Shown piece after piece: positions 59,312 through 64,000 of a DNA stretch of 64,000 bases. Position 1 is the stretch's first letter; every line of letters starts with the position of its first letter. The DNA is from Candidatus Poribacteria bacterium (GTDB lineage Bacteria; Poribacteria; WGA-4E; WGA-3G): contig JAPPES010000126.1 of assembly GCA_028824125.1 (NCBI GenBank), forward strand, positions 27,409 through 91,408. The letters are read 5' to 3'. The position numbers and the translations under genes are program-made. Under the pieces are notes generated by a model. That model did no database searches. It was not told the DNA's origin and was given only the letters and a program-made list of their open reading frames with translations.

Positions 59312-60652
59312 TTAAGTATATCGTGTATTCTGGTATTCAGGGGCATAGAACGCTGGCAGGAGACTATCTACCTGGAGCAATCCGCGTTGTGTTAACTGGA
59401 TTTCATCTGATTCTCCGTTAACATGCAACATCCCATCATTTTGCAGTTTTTTATAAGCATTAGCGTAAAGTGTTAGAATATCCGCATTGAACTTGGTTTG
59501 AAAATAGGAGGGTTTTATTTTTCCCAATTTGAGCTGTAATATCATCTCCCGCGTCAGTTTTTCTGCTTCTGTAGGCTTTAGTGCGCGATAAACTGGGAGT
59601 CTGTCTTCTTCAAGATTTTCAAGATAGTCTCCCCATGAAGGTGCATTCTGAAAGTGAATCCCACTGAGATGTGAAAAAGAGGCAACACCTGTCCCGATCA
59701 TATCACTTCCTTGCCAGACTGCATCACGATATACGAATTGACACGGTTTGTCTTTTTTAAGCACTGTGTAAGCGCTGGATATTTCATAACCGGATTTCGC
59801 GAATTGTTCAAAAGCATATTGATGCCATTCTCGTTTCAATTTCCAATCAGCGACAGGCAGCGCATCGCCGCCAAGAATATCTTTGGAATAAACGGTGTTG
59901 AACGGCAACTCCAATTGATATACTGTAATGCTGTCAGGGTCAAGTTCAATTGTCTTACTGACAGTCTCGCGCCAACTATCCCATGTTTCCCCTATCATAC
60001 CTGAAATAAGGTCAATGTTAACTTGGTCAAATGCCAGTTCTTTTATCCAAGGGGCAATACGGTATACCTCTTTTGAAAGATGGGCTCTCCCATTTTCTGC
60101 AAGAATTTCGTCATTCAAATTCTCAACACCGAGACTCAATCGGGTTACGCCGATTGCTTTAATGGCTTCCAATTTCTTTTGTGTTAGTGTCCCTGGTTCA
60201 CACTCAAACGCAACCTCTTCAGCAGCGTCCCATGGCATAACCTTTTTCACTCTATCCACCAAAGTTTTCAGATGTTTGACACTGATATAAGATGGAGTGC
60301 CCCCACCGAAATAGACGAACCGCAAAGGTCTGCCTGCAATTGCAGGTTGCTTGCTATACAGTTCCACCTCTTTCGCCAGAGCGTTTAGGTAAGTATCTAT
60401 TTCTGAACTGTTTTTATCGGTATAAACGCGAAAATAGCAGAATTTACAACGTTTGCGGCAAAAAGGAATGTGGAGGTAAAGCCCAAGCGTGGCGTCAGGG
60501 CGTGGTTCTTCACCGAGCGCACGATGCACCTCCGTAACTGCTGGTTCGTTCCAGGTAGAATACGGCGGATAGTTTGAGACAAAAACGCTACCAACTGTTG
60601 TCTGTTTTGATTCTATTCCTGCTGTTGCAGGTTCCGGTTTTGTTTTAGACAT
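59312..60652 (-). CDS. HemN/HemW-like radical SAM protein
   Basis: A 446-residue radical SAM enzyme with the iron-sulfur motif C65-x3-C69-x2-C72 in HIPFCRKRCKFCYFR. Other HemN-family features are FVYFGGGTPSYISVKHL, FECEPGTL, RLSLGVENLNDEIL and QVNIDLISGMIGETWDSW. HemW-type proteins insert heme, HemN decarboxylates coproporphyrinogen III, and others act as methylases. The first Met of the 35-residue N-terminal extension overlaps the stop of the upstream propeller gene (TAATG), so they are translationally coupled. Which activity applies cannot be settled from this sequence. Confidence 0.86.
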   Translation of the reverse strand: MSKTKPEPATAGIESKQTTVGSVFVSNYPPYSTWNEPAVTEVHRALGEEPRPDATLGLYLHIPFCRKRCKFCYFRVYTDKNSSEIDTYLNALAKEVELYSKQPAIAGRPLRFVYFGGGTPSYISVKHLKTLVDRVKKVMPWDAAEEVAFECEPGTLTQKKLEAIKAIGVTRLSLGVENLNDEILAENGRAHLSKEVYRIAPWIKELAFDQVNIDLISGMIGETWDSWRETVSKTIELDPDSITVYQLELPFNTVYSKDILGGDALPVADWKLKREWHQYAFEQFAKSGYEISSAYTVLKKDKPCQFVYRDAVWQGSDMIGTGVASFSHLSGIHFQNAPSWGDYLENLEEDRLPVYRALKPTEAEKLTREMILQLKLGKIKPSYFQTKFNADILTLYANAYKKLQNDGMLHVNGESDEIQLTQRGLLQVDSLLPAFYAPEYQNTRYT

Positions 60653-61812
60653 TATTTCTTTTCTCCAAAGCAGTAGAGGACTCCATCCTCTGTTCCAATA
60701 TATATTCTTCCATTAGCGACACTCGGTGAAGCAACGATTGACGATCCCGTTTCAAATTTCCACACCTGTTCCCCGTTGGTAATATCAAGCGCAATAAATA
60801 CCCCACGCGTTGTCCCAAAAAACACACGCTTTCCAACAATGACTGGAGAAGACTCTATTCTGGATTTAGCAGTATAAGTCCATTGCGGTTCCCCTTTTTC
60901 TGGCGAAAGCGCATGCACCATTTTATCGCGTCCACCAATGATAACAAGTCGTTCTGTTACGGCTGCTGAAGCAAAAAACGGAAGTTTGCGTACTGGATGC
61001 TCATATCGCCATGCAATTTCACCTGATGTGAGGTCAACGCCTAATACTTCATTACCGTACGTTCCGCAATACGCGCGAACTTCAGGATTAGTTTGTGAGT
61101 TAGAGTCTAAAATCGCAGGACTCGCGCCAACATAAGCACCAAGGTTTACCTGTTGTGTCTGTGTCCCATCGGCAATATTGATAACTCTTAGATAACTATC
61201 ACACCCTGTGACAATTACGAAATTTCCGAAAATTGCAGGTGTGCCGTGGACATATCCTTCTGTCTCGAATTTCCATATAAGGTCACCGTTTTTTATATTC
61301 AGGCAGTAGAGAAATCCATCATATGAACCGAATAGCACTTGGTCACCAGCAAAGTTCGCTGATGAGATAATTTCACCGTCCGTGGTATACTGCCATTTCT
61401 TTTTCTGAGTGGCAATATCTACTGCATGAAAAATGCCATCCTCATCACCGAAGTAGATAACGTTGTTGTAGATAGAAGGTGATGATTTAATAGATGCATC
61501 CGCATGGTATTTCCAATTGCTTTTTCCGCTTTGTGCATCAATCGCGTAGAGATGTCCATCCGATGCGCCCATATACACCGTCCCATCAACAATTGTAGCA
61601 GTAGATTCAATCATATCTCCTGCTTTAAACGTCCAGAGCAATTCAAGTTTTTCGGTAAGTTGTGAAGCAGCAACACCTGTAAGTTGCGGATTTCCTCTGA
61701 AACTTGCCCAATTGCCAAAAGCGGAATGTATTCCAAGTAACAACAGAAAAACTAAAGCAACTGGTACACCCCAATGTAGTAATGTCTTCAACTTTTCAAA
61801 AAATTTGTTCAT
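60652..61812 (-). CDS. Exported PQQ-type eight-bladed propeller (BamB/quinoprotein-like)
   Basis: A 386-residue protein with a signal or anchor segment (VPVALVFLLLLGIHSAFGNW). Repeated blades of the form G-x-x-Y-[AC]-[LI]-[DN]-x-x-[ST]-G-x-x-x-W follow (GHLYAIDAQSGKSNWKYHAD, GFLYCLNIKNGDLIWKFETE, GVFIALDITNGEQVWKFETG), ending VLYCFGEKK. Residues of true PQQ dehydrogenases are not recognisable, so it is a PQQ-like binding scaffold rather than a proven enzyme. It overlaps the upstream alcohol dehydrogenase gene by 17 bases and the downstream HemN-like gene by one. Confidence 0.85.
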   Translation of the reverse strand: MNKFFEKLKTLLHWGVPVALVFLLLLGIHSAFGNWASFRGNPQLTGVAASQLTEKLELLWTFKAGDMIESTATIVDGTVYMGASDGHLYAIDAQSGKSNWKYHADASIKSSPSIYNNVIYFGDEDGIFHAVDIATQKKKWQYTTDGEIISSANFAGDQVLFGSYDGFLYCLNIKNGDLIWKFETEGYVHGTPAIFGNFVIVTGCDSYLRVINIADGTQTQQVNLGAYVGASPAILDSNSQTNPEVRAYCGTYGNEVLGVDLTSGEIAWRYEHPVRKLPFFASAAVTERLVIIGGRDKMVHALSPEKGEPQWTYTAKSRIESSPVIVGKRVFFGTTRGVFIALDITNGEQVWKFETGSSIVASPSVANGRIYIGTEDGVLYCFGEKK

Positions 61813-62917
61813 ATAATCTCACAAAATCATGTATATCCAAAGGACGTGGATTGAACTGAGCTGTCCACTGTACTGAGGCTTCTTTTGCTAATGTAGGGAC
61901 GTCAGTGGATCTCACAGAATGTTGGACAGAACAACCTCGTAATGTGTTCGGTAAATCGCCCGTTTGCATTAACGTTTCTACCCTATCTGCTAAATTTCCA
62001 ACTGGGAAAAGCTCGTTATAGGATTCACCTACGACCGTTTTGTTGAATCGAATGACGTGCGGTAACATCAGCGCAACAGCGATGCCGTGTGTAATACCGT
62101 ATTTGGCTGTCAACGGATTTGCACATGCATGTGCTGCACCAAGCATTGAATTTTCTATCGCAACGCCAGCAATATATGCGCCGAATAACATCTTTCCGCG
62201 TGCTACCAGGTTTTTGGCATCAAGTGCTAATTCGAAGTTTGCGTCTAACAACTTCCACGCGTGAAGTGAGAACATTTGTGACATCACGTTACGTTTGGTT
62301 GAAACATAACTCTCTATAGCATGTGCTATTGCGTCAATACTGGTCACTGCTGCCACCGGTTTCGGCAAGGTTTTTGTTAACGTCGGATCTAAAATTACAG
62401 TGTCGAATTGTGCTTTTTTATCACCACATGCCATTTTGATGTGTGTCTCTTCCTGTGCAATCAGTGCAAAGGATTGTGCCTCACTTCCTGTGCCAATAGT
62501 TGTCGGAATACCGATAGAGGGGAGCATCGGTTGCGTTGCTTTGTTCGTTCCCCAATAGTCCTCCATTTTGCCACCGTTTGTTAGCAGAAAATTTGTGCCT
62601 TTTGCACAATCCATCGCACTTCCACCGCCAAGTCCAACAATCAGGTCAATAGGCGCGTTGGCTTTTGCAAATTGAACTGCAGATTCTACATGCTTCGTTG
62701 TTGGATTTGGTTCAACATTCATGAAAATGTAACATGGAATTTTTTCACTATTTAGCGCTGAATGTGCACGTTTGAGAATACCTGCTTTTTGAATACCAGG
62801 GTCTGTTACAATTAGAACGCGACTACCGCCGAGGGCAACCGTGGATTCAGCAAGTTTCTCAATACTGTTTTCACCAAAAATGACGCGTTGTGATAAGTCA
62901 GAATCGAAAGAAACCAT
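61796..62917 (-). CDS. Iron-containing alcohol dehydrogenase
   Basis: A 373-residue type III dehydrogenase. The NAD(P) loop is LGGGSAMDCAKGTNFL, the GIPTTIGTGSEAQSFALI motif is present, and the metal site is spread over AIDAIAHAIESY-like SIDAIAHAIESY and LGAAHACANPLTAKYGITHG with the usual histidines. It interconverts alcohols and aldehydes or ketones, using Fe2+ in most relatives. It heads a compact series with the propeller, HemN-like, DUF433 and PaaK-like genes. The C-terminus is shorter than in AdhE-like members but complete. Confidence 0.9.
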   Translation of the reverse strand: MVSFDSDLSQRVIFGENSIEKLAESTVALGGSRVLIVTDPGIQKAGILKRAHSALNSEKIPCYIFMNVEPNPTTKHVESAVQFAKANAPIDLIVGLGGGSAMDCAKGTNFLLTNGGKMEDYWGTNKATQPMLPSIGIPTTIGTGSEAQSFALIAQEETHIKMACGDKKAQFDTVILDPTLTKTLPKPVAAVTSIDAIAHAIESYVSTKRNVMSQMFSLHAWKLLDANFELALDAKNLVARGKMLFGAYIAGVAIENSMLGAAHACANPLTAKYGITHGIAVALMLPHVIRFNKTVVGESYNELFPVGNLADRVETLMQTGDLPNTLRGCSVQHSVRSTDVPTLAKEASVQWTAQFNPRPLDIHDFVRLYEQIF

Positions 62918-63292
62918 ATTATATCATTCTGTTTTGTTAGACTCCAAAGAGATTTAGGCACTTCAACAAGTCAATTATATCATATCTTGATTTGATATTC
63001 AAGGAGTGAAAATAGGTAGGCAGGCTTATTTAGTTTCGGTTTTTCTGGTATATTTTTCACATTTTAATATAAACGAATACATAAGCAAAGTAGTAGGCAC
63101 ACACCGTGTGCTGTCCACCCAAAAATGTAAAGCGGACGGCACACGGAGCGTACTTACTGCCTTTAAGCGCATATTCAACATCGGCTATTTATGAACCTCC
63201 TCAATTAATCTCGTGCGATTTTCTATTTTTTACTATCTTTTTACGTTTTGCAGACTCTATCTTGTAACACAACAAAATAGGAGGAATTTAAA
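62918..63292. repeat. Spacer with an IR-bounded element and promoter space for divergent genes
   Basis: 63093-63163: AGTAGGCACACACCGTGTGC faces its inverse GGCACACGGAGCGTACTTAC; the same arm occurs at about 43139. No gene is convincing between the divergent alcohol dehydrogenase and the small membrane protein at 63293. Confidence 0.6.
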
Positions 63293-63502
63293 ATGGAAAT
63301 CGCGTTGATTATTGTAGGTGGAATACTTGTGATCTGCTGGATGGGTTTTTCCTTCCAAAAAAAGGCAGAGGGTTTGGAAAAGGGAGCATCTCAACGTGAG
63401 ATAGAGGCACTGCAGGAGCATGTAAACCACATACAGGAAGAAATAATCTCACTGAAAAAAGAGGTTAGACAGCTTATCCAGATTGCTAAAGGGAATGAGT
63501 AA
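63293..63502 (+). CDS. Small membrane-anchored coiled-coil protein
   Basis: A 69-residue protein with one membrane helix at residues 1-20 (MEIALIIVGGILVICWMGFS), then a coiled coil (REIEALQEHVNHIQEEIISL, KKEVRQLIQIAK). AGGAGG precedes the ATG. No family recognised. Co-directional with the next gene, which has the same layout. Confidence 0.78.
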   Translation: MEIALIIVGGILVICWMGFSFQKKAEGLEKGASQREIEALQEHVNHIQEEIISLKKEVRQLIQIAKGNE

Positions 63503-63516
63503 AAGGAGGGAATGGT

Positions 63517-63837
63517 ATGCCGTTTCTAATACTGACATTACTTGGGGTGATGTTCTTTTTGTTACTCAAAAACGCCGCTGTTATGTCCACTATTATGGCG
63601 GTTGTTATTAGTGGTATAGCCGTTATTGTGTTTGTAGGTATATGGCAGGGAATATCGTATTTCTCAAGACAATCTTTGAAACAAACCTACAAGCAAGTTG
63701 AATCGAATTTAAAGCAGATGGTTGGGGATTTGCAAGAAATTCGTTCACAATTGGAGGAAGTTGAGCCACATCTACAAGATTTGGAATTTTTAAAGTACGC
63801 CCCACAGAATACCGAAGTTAAGAAAAGCGAAACGTAG
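63517..63837 (+). CDS. Small membrane-anchored coiled-coil protein
   Basis: A 106-residue protein with two hydrophobic segments (LILTLLGVMFFLLLKNAAVM; MAVVISGIAVIVFVGIWQGI), then a coiled coil (KQVESNLKQMVGDLQEIRSQ). AAAGGAGG lies seven bases before the ATG, 14 bases after the previous stop. Together they may form a hetero-oligomer on the cytoplasmic face (inference). Confidence 0.78.
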   Translation: MPFLILTLLGVMFFLLLKNAAVMSTIMAVVISGIAVIVFVGIWQGISYFSRQSLKQTYKQVESNLKQMVGDLQEIRSQLEEVEPHLQDLEFLKYAPQNTEVKKSET

Positions 63838-63907
63838 GTAGGAAAAGTAAGTCCTGCGTATTTCAGTTTTAAATACAGAAGTGTGAAACCACATCTTAAA
63901 AGCATTA

Positions 63908-64000
63908 TAGTAACGAGTTGTGCTAAATAACTATTTGTAAAATATTATTTCACAATTACTGGCGTTTTGTTAGTTTTTATCGTTAGTTGATACCTTCTTT
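63908..64000. repeat. Partial dispersed repeat at the window end
   Basis: TAACGAGTTGTGCTAAATAA and following bases repeat 36920-36990, where a REP pair comes next. The window ends before the REP units would start. Confidence 0.7.

Noticed and set aside
62996..63194. 62-codon frame upstream of the small membrane protein
   Set aside because: It runs through the inverted-repeat element at 63093-63163 and has no supporting ribosome site.

Overview
The window is about 64 kb of an AT-leaning (roughly 42% GC by eye) bacterial chromosome with no tRNA, rRNA or CRISPR array that I can recognise. The gene content points to an uncultivated marine or sponge-associated Candidatus Poribacteria or a similar lineage. 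That content includes several LamG/TolB-like secreted proteins ending in a shared [K/R]-x-T-T-W-x-x-[L/I]-K tail, two type I sulfatases, CRTAC1/TPR/SUMF1 genes, Rieske-fusion proteins, amidohydrolases, MocA-type oxidoreductases and very many short inverted-repeat elements. This assignment is an inference from gene content; no marker gene in the window proves it.

Layout. 0-12.7 kb, all minus strand, is an island of repeat-domain proteins: MORN-type, helix-hairpin-helix, ankyrin, WD40 and two large Rieske fusions, with clear local duplications. 12.9-16.4 kb holds a SHMT-family enzyme and a large polytopic membrane protein. 16.4-20.5 kb holds a decayed HsdS remnant followed by a duplicated two-gene module of unknown function (called A and B here; A-B, A, A-B), with a LamG protein between the copies. 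20.5-27.2 kb holds an unusual nucleotidyltransferase/beta-helix/DUF89 fusion, a CapK/PaaK-like ligase, a long hairpin-rich leader with two tandem promoters and an operator-like palindrome, and two secreted proteins. 27.3-34 kb holds a sulfatase, a rhodanese, a flavin disulfide oxidoreductase and a D-aminoacylase-like amidohydrolase. 34.6-39.2 kb holds two PspA/IM30-like proteins flanking a 10-residue-repeat membrane protein, followed by an AAA ATPase. 39.2-43 kb holds MocA-type oxidoreductases, a second rhodanese and a PotD-like lipoprotein. 43.4-46.3 kb holds three genes built from 1, 2.5 and 4 copies of one two-helix membrane repeat. 46.5-50.6 kb holds sulfatase 2, a mannonate dehydratase-like gene, Cu/Zn superoxide dismutase and another exported protein. 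50.8-55.6 kb is a minus-strand set of TAXI, TPR, SUMF1 and CRTAC1 genes. 55.7-62.9 kb holds a halogenase-like flavoprotein, a PIN toxin module and a compact minus-strand series: Fe-alcohol dehydrogenase, PQQ-type propeller, HemN-like radical SAM protein, DUF433, PaaK-like ligase. Two small membrane/coiled-coil proteins close the window.

Intergenic DNA is crowded with dispersed palindromes. One REP-like family (core AGTCCCGTAGGGACGATATG) occurs as fwd-fwd-rev-rev clusters. One cluster sits in an inverted-repeat element nested inside a second element, whose empty version is also present in the window. A 120-bp MITE with 16-bp perfect terminal repeats lies across the start region of the CRTAC1 gene. 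No transposase is visible, so these elements must be mobilised in trans if they move at all.

The strongest candidates for undescribed biology are the A-B module, the structured leader at 24.75-25.1 kb, the two-helix membrane repeat family, the nucleotidyltransferase-DUF89 fusion, the PspA-pair/AAA neighbourhood and the common C-terminal tail of the secreted proteins.
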